Shown: positions 1 through 12,445, counted from the stretch's first letter. The stretch is DNA of 64,000 bases from Craspedostauros australis (GCA_026770025.1 JAMXDE010000020.1:1-64000); one strand, 5' to 3'. A program made the numbers and translations. Notes: a model not told the origin generated them from the sequence alone.

Positions 1-3000
1 GAATTGAGGTGTTGATGGATCCAGTACGTGGTGAGAGTACCAAAGGCACTGTCGAAAGCGTGCTTCGTAGAAAGACCCACGTTGACGTATCGCTCTCCCC
101 TTGGTTCCCATCGAGGTATCTTGCGTCCATCCTGCGAAGTGCTTTGTTGAAGCACATACACAGGGCTGCCCCATACATGTAGATGTGGAGCTGTTTGAGT
201 GGAAGTCGGACACGAGAGAGAACATCGTATGGGGTTATCCTGTTGCTGGATTGGCACACGGTTGTAAATGTAAGCTGCAGTGTACCACTGCCATTGGCCA
301 TAGCTGTGCATCAAACATGGTCAGGCCAATGATACTTGGGTGCATCATCTTGTTCGGGCCATTGAACGATGGTGCGGATGCTTCGCTCTGCTATGCCATT
401 GGTGATGGGGGCTCCGACTCAGCGAATCGATGGACTTGATGGAAGGCTTCGAGGTGTCGAGTGTACTCTGGTGAAGTGAAGTTAGTTGCGTTTGTCTGAT
501 AGTAGAGCACACGGGCACGCCGACGTCGCGACACATTAGTTCAAATCGTTCCTTGGCTTCTAGAGTAGCGTGTGTAGTCAGGGCTGCTACTGGTTCCACG
601 TGAATGTAGCTTGATGCGTGGTCAACGAAGATAGCTCCGCCCCTATACATGTCAATTGGTCCTCCTTTTCCTCTTCCTGTAAAGAGGCGGCCTGGTGTTC
701 GTCCGACGAAGTGGTCTACTGACACTTGTTGGCCTGGGAACAGGTGGTTCGGTTCGCAAACACACCTTGGTTGTCACGCACGACATGTTGGGTTATACCT
801 GGCGAAGGGCGCCGTGTGTAACTTTCCAAACTGACATGCGGCACAAAGAGGGAGGTCGATGACTTTGGCGGCTTGCGGTGTGCATTTTCGGGATGCTTCG
901 GATCCAGTGAGAACGCCTGAACGTAGAAGGAATTTCACTCTGTATGAAGGATAAGTGCCCGAGGCGGTAGTGCCAGCGGAGAAGCTTTTTTTTTGCGGTT
1001 GAGTGAGGTTGACGTTGTGGTCTGACACGGTTGACACAATTGACGAGAGCGCTTTGGGTAGGTCGTGGATGTTGTCCGAGTTGTAACCAACTGAAGTTGG
1101 TAGTTTCGTTGATTTCTTGTAGTTGGCGACAACAGCGCCTGCGACCCTCGTGCCCGTCCAATCCGCTCAATTTGCATGAAGAATTGTCAAAGACGATTGT
1201 TTTCTCCAGGGTATTCTTCGAGGAGACTCGAAGTGCTGATGAGCTTCACTTTGGACAAGGGTACATAGAAGGCGGGCAATCGTAGTTTGCGTGGGCTTCC
1301 ACGCACGTCGAGCACATGCCATTCTACCGTTCCCAACGCATTCACTTGGATTTTCTTGAGGAATCCACTCAGAAAGGTTGGTTTCGGTGGAAGACTTGGG
1401 GTGGTGCAGAAGTCATCGAGGTCGTTGGTGACAGAAATAGAAGCTCCACTGTCCCATACCAATTCGAATGGAGCGTTGGAGAGAGACAGTTTTCTGCCTT
1501 CTGTGGGGATGCAAAAGCGTGACGATTAGTGAAGAAGGAGGCGAGGCCTTGCAGAGAAAGAAGTGTAGGAGCGTCAGTTTCACAGGGTTGAGTTTGACTT
1601 TTGCCGCAAGCCAAGTCAATGCCGAGCTTTGGGTAAATGTTCCAGAGATTTCGTGAGAGGGTTTGATGTGCGACTTCGTGTACGTGTGATTGGATTTTGC
1701 GAATTGTTTTGCTTCGCGCCATATTTGGGGTACTCCAACGGTGTTTTGGGCTTATCCCAATGGTGACGTTTTTGGTTGCGCTTGCGAGTTTTGGTCCGAG
1801 CAGGGCGATGTTTTGATTGCGCGTTCCGTGGCGGACTAGTATTGAGAGCTCGCATTGGCACGGGATCAGTTGTCTTACTGTTCTCTGTCATCACATCGTA
1901 GAGAGTGCGATTCACGGGTTCATTGAAGTAGACGGGACGGCGGATGTTGCTCTTGGACTTGGTTCGAGACATTGTTTGGATGGTGTCGGCTGTTCTGGAC
2001 TGGGCTGTGTCCTTCGTGGAACGTTTGAGTGAAGGAGGAGCAGCGTGGTGGCGATTATCATCCAGGCGTTGGTTGCCGTGACAAACCACCCATGCTCAAC
2101 TCCGAGAGTGTAGACTTGGACGCTCACGAAAGAAAGGATTGATCCGATTACACAGCTGAAGTAGTTGAAAGGAGGTGAAGAGGTTCCACACAACGACCAC
2201 CATTCTTCTCGTCTTGGCTGGTAGCAGCTGTTAAGCAGGTCCAAGCAGCCATGTCGACGACGAGATGATCAGTCTTGGCGTTGTTGTTGCCTTTACCTTT
2301 CGGCTTGAAGTTGTCTTGATGACTTTCGGTGTTATGCGAAAGGCGCCAACGACGACACTTCGCGCACCACATGAACGTCTTGTCATAGACGAGCTTGCGC
2401 TGTGGGTTCACCCGCTTTGGGTGGCGTGGATGCCCAACCTTGGTTCGGTTTTTCGATTGCCGTTGTTGTTGTTGGGCTTCTTTGGTTGATTCTTCTTCTT
2501 CGCGTTGTTCCTTCCGAAACCCTTGTGTTGCTCAAGGATGTTGGCCTTTGGATGCTTGCTACGTTGTTGAAGTACGATTGCCTGGGGACGTTGCGGTCCT
2601 TGACGCGTCTAATGGCGTGCCAACGATCTCCTCGTACTTCGTTGTCGTACGAAGCCTGCGCTTTGTTGCAGATTGCCATCCAGGTGAGCTCCTTGCTGCG
2701 AGCTTTGGAAGAGCTTCTTGGTACGTGAATATGGGGAGACGCTTGAGGATTATCTCAAGATCGTCCTTCATCACATAAAGGGGAACGTCGTATTGTTCAC
2801 CGGAAAGGAACTTGCCGCCTGCCTGAAGGAAGGCGTCGAGGATGTTGCGGAGCAGATGGAGGTCGAAGCGACCAGCGTCATCGAGGCTCTTGCAGAGGGC
2901 GCGAAGCTTGACAGCCATGTCTCCGACGTTCTCACCAGGGAACTGAGAGCAGTCGACTTGACGGATGTCCTTGGCGATCTTGTCTTGCTCGTCCAACGAG

Positions 3001-5022
3001 TTGGCGGTGATGCTATTCATGAATTCGATGAAGAGGGTTAGGAAGTGGTTGTGATACTTCCTTTCGATTCGGTTCATGAGCTGATCCTCGAGGACTGGGT
3101 CAAGGCTATCAAGGAAGAACGCGGCGGCTGCCCCGTTGTTTTGGACATCGTAGTTGTCCCACTTCTCGTGGTACGCTTCGAAATGCCTCGTTGAATCTTC
3201 AAGGGTGAAGGAGGCAGGTGAGTCGAGGACACATACCATTGTTGGGGTTGCAGCGTCATCGACAATGTATGCCATGGTTAAGAGTCCCGTCTTGCTCATG
3301 TGGTTGTGTACCAGCCGAATGAATGCTGGATGTTGCCGCCTTTCTTGAACTTGTCGGTCAATCCAGTTTCGCGCTTGGCTTGGTTCGCAGAGTCGGCTCC
3401 GTTGTGGAGGATTCTCTGCTGCTGGGCGTGGGTCCATCTAGTTTGGGATCCTTCCTTGAGGCCAGTCCACTCCACGTTTGGTTCGCCTGCTGTCCAGGGT
3501 ACCCAGTTGCGGCCTTGCTGGTTCATTCCACCCATGATGGGGACGATTGGCTTGGTGGTGAGGTCTTCGTCGTCGTCGTCGCTGTCGTCGTCCGGACGCT
3601 TGCTTCCTTTTGGCTTGGGGTCCGTGATGGCGTCAGCTGCGGCTTGGGAGACGGCTGCTGCCATGTTCGCTGCTTCAGCGTTGGCTTCGGCTGTCAACGT
3701 TGCCTCTTGAGGCGAAGGTTTTCAGTCCGAATGGTCTCGAGCTGTGCTTGCAGCTCTTCCAACGTTGGGTTGGGTTCCTCTTCCGCCATGATGGGCGGTG
3801 TCGGGTCCTTGAGGGGTCTTTTGACTTCGAAGGGATCGATCTGTTCTGCGTTCTACTGCTCTTGCTTCGACTTCACTTCGTTTTGAAGTTGTGCACTGAA
3901 GTACGATGCTGGCTTTAGAGAAGGCAGGCGCCTGGTCTGCAGGCGCGGTTGAGCTTGCTTAAGCAGAGGCTACTGCGGTCCGATGTTGTGATCGGTTGTC
4001 GTCAGTTTGGACTTTATAGTCCTCTCGAGATGCTCGGTTTTCGAGCTGTGGAGCTTAGTGTCCACCTTGGACCTGAGGGTCCGCTTGGTATTGCTCGGTT
4101 TGCGAGCTGTGGAGCTTGGTGTCCACTCTGGACCTGAGGGTCCTTGCAGTTTGCTCGGTTTGCGAGCGTAGCCTTGGGCTTGGTCTCAAAGAGACCTTGC
4201 GAGCGGTTGGCAGAGGAAGATGCTCAGTAGAGTTGGTGAACGTTGGTGTAACCACTCGCAGCTACCAGTTGGATTTTCGTGTGCTGTTGTGACACGATCC
4301 GGAAGGGATGGCCTAGTTGACTGCCAGATTCAGGGAATCTGATGATGAAGTCAACGTGTGGCGACCGTCTGGAGATTAGTAGTTAGTGACAATGAAGTAG
4401 ATAAGTGTTATAGTGCTGATCTTGAGTTGTGCTATTTGTTATTTGATTAGTCTGCATTGTGAGTTGATCAGTTTGAGATGCAGGATGAAGAAACGATAGT
4501 CAGTCTGAATGGTGCGGCTCTGCACTGACCTCCAAAGGTTCAGTGCTGAAGGCGGACGGGTCTTCTCTTTCTCTCTTTCTCCAGTATCTCATCGTAGTTG
4601 TTCTACGTTCGAGTACTAACCCTTGACACCTTGATTGAGGTTTGGAATCGAGAACACAGGTTGTCAGGCCGCAGGAATTGATGTAAGATTCCCTGCGTGT
4701 GTTGAAGCAGGGAGGATCTCTTGGCTGTTGTCATGCAAGGTTGTCAGGTTGTTTAGCTGACAACGGAATTCAGGTTGGCTGCATTACAATAGTTCAGGAG
4801 AGCACATAGTTCCCAGGGTATCTTGATCTCATTGACTTCGGATAGTGTTTGAGTCAGTGGTGATTCATGAATGAGTGTGGGAGAAGGAGGGAAAAGAGTG
4901 ATTGTTCCGTATTTGTTGGTGGGAGGTTTCGCGCCAAAATTTCGCGCCAAAATAATTTCAAGGTGCGACAAGGAACACACTGAGTGAAAAGTAGTCCGTT
5001 CTTTAGATGAACTTCAACTACA
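1..5022 (-). mobile_element. Element Z: partial, broken Ty1/copia-like LTR retrotransposon
   Basis: Minus-strand element whose 3' half lies beyond the left edge. Parts in order from the right: a candidate 5' LTR, a gag-type region (about 3.8 to 2.1 kb, acidic start beginning MAEEEPNPTLEEL, and a Cys/His knuckle-like stretch near 2.3 kb), an aspartic protease segment with DSGAS (about 1.4 kb), a pre-integrase HYRLGHLS motif (about 1.0 kb) and the start of an integrase core (below 0.8 kb). This order is that of Ty1/copia elements. The coding region is broken, with several breaks. The PR and IN segments are family matches by eye; the exact clade is not determined. Confidence 0.8.
4270..5022 (-). 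repeat. Candidate 5' LTR of element Z
   Basis: The proposed LTR starts TGTAGTTGAAG and ends in CA on the minus strand. It is followed after two bases by TGGTAGC, which fits a primer-binding site matching the 3' end of an initiator-Met tRNA. The outer edge coincides with the point (about 5020) where similarity to the other membrane-gene copies begins. The matching 3' LTR is outside the window, so the edges are inferred. Confidence 0.5.
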
Positions 5023-5392
5023 CCCTTGACCCAATGCAAACGTGACTGATCTCAGTCTTACCAAGAAAGATAGCCAGTCTTCCTCTGACATGAGAAAAAT
5101 TACAATGAAAACAGTCCAGACATGGGATTGTCTCTCGCCCGCATACAATACTGGAGGACTGTTTTTTCGTGTCTTTCGATCTATCGTAATGTGCGAGGAT
5201 CCATGTTGTGCAAGCACGGTATCTATCTATGGGTGGACTGATGTATTATATGAGAGAGTGCGTGAGTGATCGTCGTGATTTGTGTTGTTCCGCCATCGCC
5301 ACCAAACTCTTGAAGATGATGCGTATTCTATCCAACTCGGCAGTTGCAGCCGCTTGGACAGCAGGTATGGCCTCATTCGCTCGCAGAAGAGC
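5023..5392. other. 3' flank of membrane gene copy A, with old LTR relic at its edge
   Basis: No gene is seen. From about 5020 the sequence matches 31290 onward and 51014 onward in the other two copies. The first ~50 bases also resemble part of the W-family LTRs, so element Z seems to have landed in or next to an older LTR relic. The rest is presumably the 3' untranslated region of the minus-strand gene that follows. Confidence 0.5.
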
Positions 5393-6451
5393 TCACACCT
5401 GCTCCTGCTCTTCATCCATGGAATCGTTGCGATCGTCCTTCGATGGATCGGTCTGGTCCAAACCGTAGTAGTCCGCCGGGACGCTCTCTGGAGTGCTGCG
5501 CATCTTGAAGTCCAAGTACGCAGGCAAGAAGTTCAATCCCAACGTCAGCATCGTCGCGGATGGGGCGCGTGGGGTAGCCATGCCCGCAGGTGCGTACGCC
5601 ACCTGGACCATGATCTGGAGCGTGATGACCATCAGCCATTGGACGAACAGCGTTGCCTGGAACGTGTGGTTGTCCTTGCCGTTCCACAATCCAAATCCAC
5701 GGGCAAAACCGAAGATGGCATTGAGCACCTGCACCAACCCGACGGCGATGGCAATCTCTGGGAAGTTGATGAAGTACATGGCGACAGCGACTGGGCCATT
5801 CTCAAGAGGTCCGCTTCCGAAGCGATCCAGCAGGAACGATCCCAGCAGCAGCTGGCTCAACCCTGCCAGCAGGATGGTGAAGGAGTAGAAGTGCAGTCTG
5901 CCTCTGTAGTAGCTGCCTGGTCGGGCCTGCGGCTGATCGGATTGGAAGCTGTACAATGCAAACGCGATGAATGCCAGACTGCCAAGGAGCGCCGTACCGT
6001 AACCCAAGGCACCCATCATGCCCATCGCACCGACGAAGCGAACATCCCCTTCGTTATGGTCGTAGCTTGGAGGGAAGAAGGCGTCGCCGCTGCGAGCATC
6101 GCGTCCCACGGCCGTCAGATCAGTGATGAAGGGCACGTAGGCCAGCTGGATGAAGAGGATGCAGAATCCTGTGAGGTACTTGTGGCCAAAGTCGTGGACC
6201 GTTTGGAGATATCCGAGGGTGACCCCCATGACTCCCATGAGGATGGTGAAGACGGAGCCGACCAAGGAGGAGAGGGGGATGCCTTCGGAGGCCGTGGTGC
6301 CATCGGGACCGACGAGGGTGGCGAGGTTGGCCATGGGAAAGACGAGCGCGGTCATTCCGTGGAGCATGAGGAGTCCGCCGAGCTGACGCTTGTCGCTCTT
6401 GAATCGTTCTTGGCCGATCATGTTGGTGGTGGTGGTATTGCTTTTGTTCAT
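5393..6451 (-). CDS. Multi-pass membrane protein, copy A
   Basis: This is a 352-residue protein I do not recognise. It has about eight hydrophobic segments (roughly residues 22-45, 55-78, 88-110, 138-166, 185-210, 222-255, 265-290 and 300-318). The Asn/Thr-rich N terminus and very acidic C terminus (ending DSMDEEQEQV) probably both face the cytosol. The start MNKSNTTTT is shared with copy B. No intron is needed. Copies B and C agree with each other but differ from this copy at about seven residues, for example SYD versus NYD and GMAT versus GMAA. The gene stands alone here, without the EF-hand neighbour of copies B and C. A transporter or receptor role is possible, but no signature motif supports either. 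Confidence 0.85.
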   Translation of the reverse strand: MNKSNTTTTNMIGQERFKSDKRQLGGLLMLHGMTALVFPMANLATLVGPDGTTASEGIPLSSLVGSVFTILMGVMGVTLGYLQTVHDFGHKYLTGFCILFIQLAYVPFITDLTAVGRDARSGDAFFPPSYDHNEGDVRFVGAMGMMGALGYGTALLGSLAFIAFALYSFQSDQPQARPGSYYRGRLHFYSFTILLAGLSQLLLGSFLLDRFGSGPLENGPVAVAMYFINFPEIAIAVGLVQVLNAIFGFARGFGLWNGKDNHTFQATLFVQWLMVITLQIMVQVAYAPAGMATPRAPSATMLTLGLNFLPAYLDFKMRSTPESVPADYYGLDQTDPSKDDRNDSMDEEQEQV

Positions 6452-8162
6452 GTTGCTGGTGGTGGTGTTATCGATGATGATGTTCGTTGCTTTGCTAGTC
6501 GCTGAGTTGTTTGCTTTTTAGTTGTTGCTGTTGCTGATTTGTGAGATGAAGAATGGGAGATACGAAGACATTTGAGGATCTCGCACAATGGAGATGCCAC
6601 AAGATGAATGAGGATTCATTGTCAATGCAGAGAGTGGCACCCTCTTGCAAGTAGAGAGTGGGTGCTGCAATCTCTCGCACTCGTAGTTGTACGAGTATGT
6701 TACGGTAGTCGACCAAGGATCAGCAAGGAACGATCCACCATGCACTATTCACAAGCCAAGACACAAGATGCTCCTGATGCATGTGAAGCATGATGCACAT
6801 GGCATGATGTATCTGTATATGTATGATAGATCGCATTATATATTCATGGGAGCACCTTGGCACGATCGTTTTTGATACTGCGCAGGCATTCGGCAAGAGG
6901 GATCGACTTTGTTCGGCATCTTCAGGGATGTCGTGGGTTCTCAAATCACCGTTTCCCCTTGGCGGGGGTCATTCATGGTCTTCGAAGTATCCACAGGTAT
7001 TGGTCTCTCGTTCATCGATGATTCATGGTGCAACCACCGCAGCCATGATGATCACGATGGTCAAGAGGGAGAATCGGAGTTGGCCCGAGCATGATGGCGA
7101 TGTGCGTGCGGCGATGTTGTTGTTGATGACATCTTGCCCTCTTCCTGTTTCTCACTGTTGTTCTTGGTCTGCTGTCGCGACGCTTTTGTTCTGTGAATAT
7201 TAGCGTGTTCTAATTGAGGCAATTTGAAGCGGTTCAAAGAGCGTTTCGATTCAACAAATCGACCTCTGTTGTTGTTGTTCGTGTTCGAGTCTGTCGAAAT
7301 CGAACAATCTATGATATGCGGTAAATACATACATATCCACATTCATATTGAAACAGATCTCAACAGAGTGTCCGATTGCCAACAAACAAGAAGCAGACGC
7401 CAGTTTGACCCATTCGATCAAGTTGCAGAACATCACAGAAACGGCGGGAATGAATCCTTTCGCTCAACAACAACGCAACAGCGCAACAACACACAGAAGC
7501 TGCCCGCGGAATTCCCAAATCGACACGACAAGGAACAACCAACAGAACCACATCTCAGTCCTCCGACTGTTGCCACCACCGCGATGATGGCCGTCCACAA
7601 GAGAAGATGATGTGGCGTCCACGTGCGAATACTCGCACCATCATGGGGACCAACATAACATAATCCGCACCATCAATAGAAAGAACTGCGAGAGCAGTGA
7701 AGACAGAGATTTCCCACAGTGACCTGCGAGGCCGGCCGCGGACAAGACAACATCCATCGCATCACATCACATCACATGACAGCCGGACACTGGTGGCGAA
7801 GAAGATCAGGCACGACACTCTCCCCTTCGGCGGTCTCCCCTCATCCCACCAGCAGGATCAAGCAAGCAAATCTTGTCCTCCCTTCCAGCCTCTCCCGTCA
7901 TCTTCGCGTATCGTGGACGTTTCTGATCGCCGTGAGCACACCGCCACTATCCTCCGGACGATACACAAGTGAGTGACGGCTCCCATCCACTCTTGCCCAA
8001 TTGATTGGTTGTTTGGACAGGGGGGATGCTTCCATGGTTCCGATGAACAGGGCGATGAATGATTCATCATCACCAAGGCTAACACCACTGCCTCATCGCC
8101 TTCGTCTCGTTTATTTCCATTCATCGACACGAACGCACTGTGTTGGATGAGGTTGCGCAGAG
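6452..8162. other. Intergenic region between membrane gene A and ankyrin gene
   Basis: No gene could be supported. The first ~480 bases match the upstream side of copy B (32746-33248) and hold the promoter side of the membrane gene. A short minus-strand frame near 7.1 kb (beginning MSSTTTSPHAH) and a nearby hydrophobic stretch in another frame could belong to a small spliced gene, but I found no convincing splice pair. The last few hundred bases should contain the promoter of the ankyrin gene. Confidence 0.4.
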
Positions 8163-10529
8163 ATGTCTGATCTGGGCCGAGCTTCGCGCGGCGCCAACAA
8201 AAAGGTTGGTCATGAGACAGACCGATCGAATGGACCCGACGATGATCTCCCACGGGACGGATATGGACGAACGGAGCTCATGCGGGCTTGTCGTGATGGA
8301 GATGTTTGGAAGGTCGAGATTCTGATTGAAGCAAGTCCCTTGCGTATCAACGGCAGTCTCACCGACTTCAACGGCTTCACGCTGTTCCATCACGCATGCT
8401 GCAGCAAAAACTTAGACGTTGTGGAGTACTTGGTTGAATCCACGCAGGTCGATATTGACCCAAATGCACAAACCAGGGACATGTACACGCCATTGCACTT
8501 TGCATGCCTTTACAAATCTCTCGACGTGGTCGGGTACCTCTGTACAACGAAGGGACTTCGCATCGATCAGTTCCTTCGTGACCATAACGGTGACATGCCA
8601 ATTCACATCGCGTGCGCAAACAGGGATGTTTGTGCGCTGAAGTGCCTGGTGCAGGCTGACCGGACGAAGACAGTTTGCAACACAACGGATAGGAATGGCC
8701 GGACGGCACTCCACTATTCATGCGGATACTTCAACAAATCCATGGCGGAGTATCTCATCAATACCTGCCAATCTAGTCTTGATGTCAACATTCAAGACAA
8801 GGACGGCCGGACACCAGCCCATCACATGTTTCAATTGATGGATGGCCAGTTGATGGAACTTCTGCTTCGAAAGGATCAAGCCTACGTCGATCTCACCGTC
8901 GCGGACAACAATGGCGAGACACCGTTCCATCTGGCTTGCAAGAGCGCACCGAGAGAGGTGATTGAGCTCATGATGACATCGACCAAAGCGAAGATCGACC
9001 TGGAAAGAACGAACGAGTCCGGTCAAACGCCATTCCACTGTGTGTGCATGAATTATGATCGGGGTGTGGCTCTTTGTTTCGCCCAATTGGATCTCGCTTC
9101 CATTGATTTCAGCGCACAAGACAACCAAGGCAATACTCCGATCCACTACGTGTGCGAAAGAGGATTTACTGGCTTGATGAGAGGCTTGGTGGCACTCGCA
9201 TTGGAGCAACTCAACGACGCATTCAGCATTCAAAACAACGCCGGTGAGACGCCATTCCATTGTGCGTGTAGGAATAGAGGTGATGGAGAAGATTTCATCC
9301 AGTACCTCATGGAATCGGACCAAATCAAAATTGATTTTGATATCCATGACACGAACGGCAATACACCATTCTATTCCGCCTGCAAATATGGCAGTGTGGG
9401 TGTCGTGAGCTACTTGATTGAATCGAGTGAGGTTGATGGCAGCGTCTATACAAGAGACAGCACCGGTAACACACCGCTCCATAGTGCATGCGCCAGATAT
9501 GATGAAGACTTGGTGGAGTACCTTCTTGGGTTGGACGAAGACAACATCGGTATGACATTGCAAAATGATGACGGCAACACACCTCTTCATCTGGCATTAT
9601 TGAAAGACAGCATTTCTTTCCTTTGGTGCATCAACGAGAACGAAGATACGCATTTCGACATGGAACTCCAGAACAACGATGGGGACACGCCGCTTCATCT
9701 GCTGGTGCGATCCGGCTTTCCCAATCATGCGGATTGGTTGGCTGATATTGCGTCTCGTGATATCGATGGCACCATCCGAAACAACAACGGCAATACTCCG
9801 CTCCATCTCGCGTATATGAACGCCAGACCTTACATGCTCGACGCGCTGCTCGAGTTGAACAACCTGAAGGTGGATGTCAATGCACAGAATAATGATGGCA
9901 ACACCGCCCTCCATCTTGCATATCAAAATGAGTCATTGCATTTCCTCCAGGATAAGTACTTGGATGGATTTCACGAAGATTGCTTTGATATTACCATTCA
10001 AAACAACCATGGCGACACCCCAGTCCATTACTCCAGGAAGGATCACAGAGTGCTTGCCGTCGACCAAGAGATGAAGCTCACGAAACTCTACGATCAAATC
10101 CAAAAGGACATAGTCCCGAATCGTAACTTGGATCAAGGCCGCACCGTCGAAAGGGGAGATGCGATAGATCGCTTAATCACATCAGCACAACCATTGGCGG
10201 ATATACAGAACAAGAACGGCGACACACCAATGCACCACGCAGCCAGCAACGGGTTTCTCAAAATGGCAGTGTCTCTGATTAAGTCAGATGGAGGAGTGGA
10301 TGTGAGCATTCAGAATCGCCATGGCGATACACCGTTGCATGTGGCAAGTAGAAATGCTGGAAAGCGAGTGATTGAAGCATTACTCAACAGTGCGGGCGTG
10401 ATAATTGATTTGGATATCAAGAACAACGCCGGCGAAACTGCGATGGGCATCGCGAAGACGAAAGGGCAGAGCGACATCGTTGCGTTGTTGGCAGGACGAA
10501 GGCGGAGAAAGCGCATAAAGTTCATATGA
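8163..10529 (+). CDS. Large ankyrin-repeat protein
   Basis: The 788-residue, intronless protein is built almost wholly of about 20 ankyrin repeats of 33-40 residues. They run from GRTELMRAC near residue 37 to GETAMGIAK near residue 760, with the repeat core G-(N/D/E/R)-T-P-(L/F)-H-x-A clear in most. A less regular spacer (about residues 640-685) separates the last three repeats. The tail ends in a strongly basic run, GRRRRKRIKFI, which may act as a nuclear localisation signal or membrane-contact patch. There is no kinase, channel, DHHC or other catalytic domain, and no transmembrane segment, so an intracellular scaffold is the likely role. The first ATG of the open frame fits, since the ankyrin fold begins soon after it. 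Binding partners cannot be read from the sequence. Confidence 0.92.
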   Translation: MSDLGRASRGANKKVGHETDRSNGPDDDLPRDGYGRTELMRACRDGDVWKVEILIEASPLRINGSLTDFNGFTLFHHACCSKNLDVVEYLVESTQVDIDPNAQTRDMYTPLHFACLYKSLDVVGYLCTTKGLRIDQFLRDHNGDMPIHIACANRDVCALKCLVQADRTKTVCNTTDRNGRTALHYSCGYFNKSMAEYLINTCQSSLDVNIQDKDGRTPAHHMFQLMDGQLMELLLRKDQAYVDLTVADNNGETPFHLACKSAPREVIELMMTSTKAKIDLERTNESGQTPFHCVCMNYDRGVALCFAQLDLASIDFSAQDNQGNTPIHYVCERGFTGLMRGLVALALEQLNDAFSIQNNAGETPFHCACRNRGDGEDFIQYLMESDQIKIDFDIHDTNGNTPFYSACKYGSVGVVSYLIESSEVDGSVYTRDSTGNTPLHSACARYDEDLVEYLLGLDEDNIGMTLQNDDGNTPLHLALLKDSISFLWCINENEDTHFDMELQNNDGDTPLHLLVRSGFPNHADWLADIASRDIDGTIRNNNGNTPLHLAYMNARPYMLDALLELNNLKVDVNAQNNDGNTALHLAYQNESLHFLQDKYLDGFHEDCFDITIQNNHGDTPVHYSRKDHRVLAVDQEMKLTKLYDQIQKDIVPNRNLDQGRTVERGDAIDRLITSAQPLADIQNKNGDTPMHHAASNGFLKMAVSLIKSDGGVDVSIQNRHGDTPLHVASRNAGKRVIEALLNSAGVIIDLDIKNNAGETAMGIAKTKGQSDIVALLAGRRRRKRIKFI

Positions 10530-11694
10530 AGTATCGGTGTCAACAACTGCGGAGCAAGGCAGATCGAGTTACGCCGGTGTTGGAACACTCGAGTACTCTA
10601 GTCTACGGAATGTATCCTTTTATGTTGCTTTTCATTATTGACTTCGCAGTCAAGTCCACCGCTCTATGCTGTTACTACTCCCACGCAGTTGGCGCAAGGT
10701 GGTTGTCGTCACCACCAATCGGGAAAATGCAAAGGGTGTATGGAAAAGATATGTAGCGCGGCCCATGGTCTCCGGAGACGGAGCAGCATCAGGCATTCTA
10801 GTCCTTTATAGTTCAGACAGTGGGTTGGACCTATGCCGCGATTCAATTGGAGCCTCGACGGTGATGACATGAATGACCCTTCGCAACATGCTGATGTGTC
10901 CTTCACCTTGTGCAGTGCCTTGAACACAACCCATCGTACGTACATGATAGATGGCGCACGAGTTTCAATCATCTTCGATCGGTATTGAATCGTCGCCTTG
11001 ATTGCAGAACTGATTGTGGAGTCGGTGGAGGCGATATCTCTGCTTTTCGATGTCTCTGCCTCTGAGTTTCAAACCCATGGACGTTCAACATACGGACATG
11101 CTTGCAGCGCCTCGTAATGTCGTGCTGTGCCGTGCACATGTGAAGTGTTCTGCTCTTGAGCATGTCGAGCAATCGCTGTTGCCGAAGCTTCGCCGACAAC
11201 CAGCGTATGTGGTATGCGTTTCGCATGCGTCGTCTTCTTGGATACTGCGATGTCGGGTACTGATCGTATCCTGCGATGGTACCCAACCATCGATCCGCGT
11301 GGCGCAGGAGCTGGCATTGATAATGCAGCTGACCATGGTGGCACGAGCTGCATCCGCGGACCTTCACATCGTGATCATCGTGACTTCATCCGTGGTGACG
11401 CGGCCATCATGAGATTGGTGAATGCGTTGCTGGCATGCTTGCAGAAGCAATGCTGTGTTCTGCGTTTCTCCATCTCTCTGTCTCGCATCACCTTCTCTTG
11501 ATCATGGCCGTTGCTTGCTGTCCCATCACGTCCCGTCATGCTTGGTTACGTTCATACCTCATCTCTTCTCTTCACTGCACGGATGGATCTCTGTCAACGC
11601 GATTGTCATGTGGTCATCGTTGGCAACATCGCGCTTCATCGGCGCTCATCAAGAGCAGTGGCGCTTCATTCCACCTTCATCTGCCATCCTCGTC

Positions 11695-11735
11695 CCACAC
11701 CACACCACACCACACCACACCACACCACACCACAC
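11695..11735 (+). repeat. CACAC pentanucleotide microsatellite
   Basis: About eight consecutive copies of a CACAC unit (register ACACC/CACAC) form a 40-base tract that is C/A on one strand only. It is a likely length-polymorphic site. Confidence 0.85.
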
Positions 11736-12130
11736 GACCATGTCCATTCCTCCTCATGCCGCCCCCACCGCTCCAGCCTTTGCCTTGTCTCGTGTCTGCC
11801 ATTCTGGCGAACAAGAATGGAAGCCACAAAATTTGGTGATGTTGCGCGCCATTTTTGTTCTTGTTTGGTCGTGTCCAAATGAGTCCCTAGCTTCCACGAT
11901 CGAAGTGCGTGATCCATTCAAATGAGTCGATAAAGGTATCCACAAAGATTCGTCGCCCCCATCAAACCGCCTCTCCAACTCCTCTCTCTCTTGTGCGTAT
12001 TTCATCCGAGCAACATCATTCAACCACTGGATGAAACATGTTCGAAGGCATCCATCAAGCTGAAGTATTATGCGCTACCAATGCAGCAAGCGAGGCAGCA
12101 TCCAGCTTTGAATCAACAGATACAAAGATG

Positions 12131-12154
12131 GAGTTGAGTTGAGTTGAGTTGAGT
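12131..12154 (+). repeat. GAGTT pentanucleotide microsatellite
   Basis: Four to five tandem GAGTT units lie in the same intergenic region as the CACAC tract. Confidence 0.8.
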
Positions 12155-12445
12155 GCTCCTTCGTGTTCGTAGAATTGGCCAAACCGGAATGGTGTCAAGC
12201 CAGGATCTCTGCTGTCCCCATGAGTGCGGTGGACGCATCGACCATCACCTATCGTACTCGCATGGTATTCTCTTGTATGGAGTTCTATTGTGGGGTATTC
12301 TATTATATGATATGTTTGTGTATGGTGAAAATTGTGTCTGTATGTAGACGGGCGGTGTGATGCTGTGGTATTCATGGTTGCGTACCCGCTCGGCGATTGG
12401 CTGCAACTGCATCTGCGACTTCAAGTCTAAGCGCAGGAAAGCAAG

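Larger units (their letters stand above)
10530..12445. other. Intergenic region with short tandem repeats
   Basis: This 1.9 kb stretch lies between the ankyrin gene (+) and the hydrolase gene (-), so both 3' ends point into it. Open frames here are short, overlap on both strands and show no family likeness. Two simple repeats stand out and are listed separately. I see no RNA gene or transposon end. Confidence 0.5.

Noticed and set aside
3323-3886. Plus-strand frame over the gag-like region of element Z
   Set aside because: It is Val/Leu/Cys-rich shadow text opposite an acidic gag start.
5282-6505. 407-residue plus-strand frame over membrane gene copy A (also 31552-32802 and 51276-52436)
   Set aside because: It is the antisense of a clearly membrane-spanning protein, is rich in Glu/Gln/Arg without domain likeness, and exists only because the minus-strand codon pattern leaves it open.
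8718-9590. 290-residue minus-strand frame, and smaller ones, antisense to the ankyrin gene
   Set aside because: The repeat periodicity of the ankyrin codons keeps the opposite strand open; no family signal is present.
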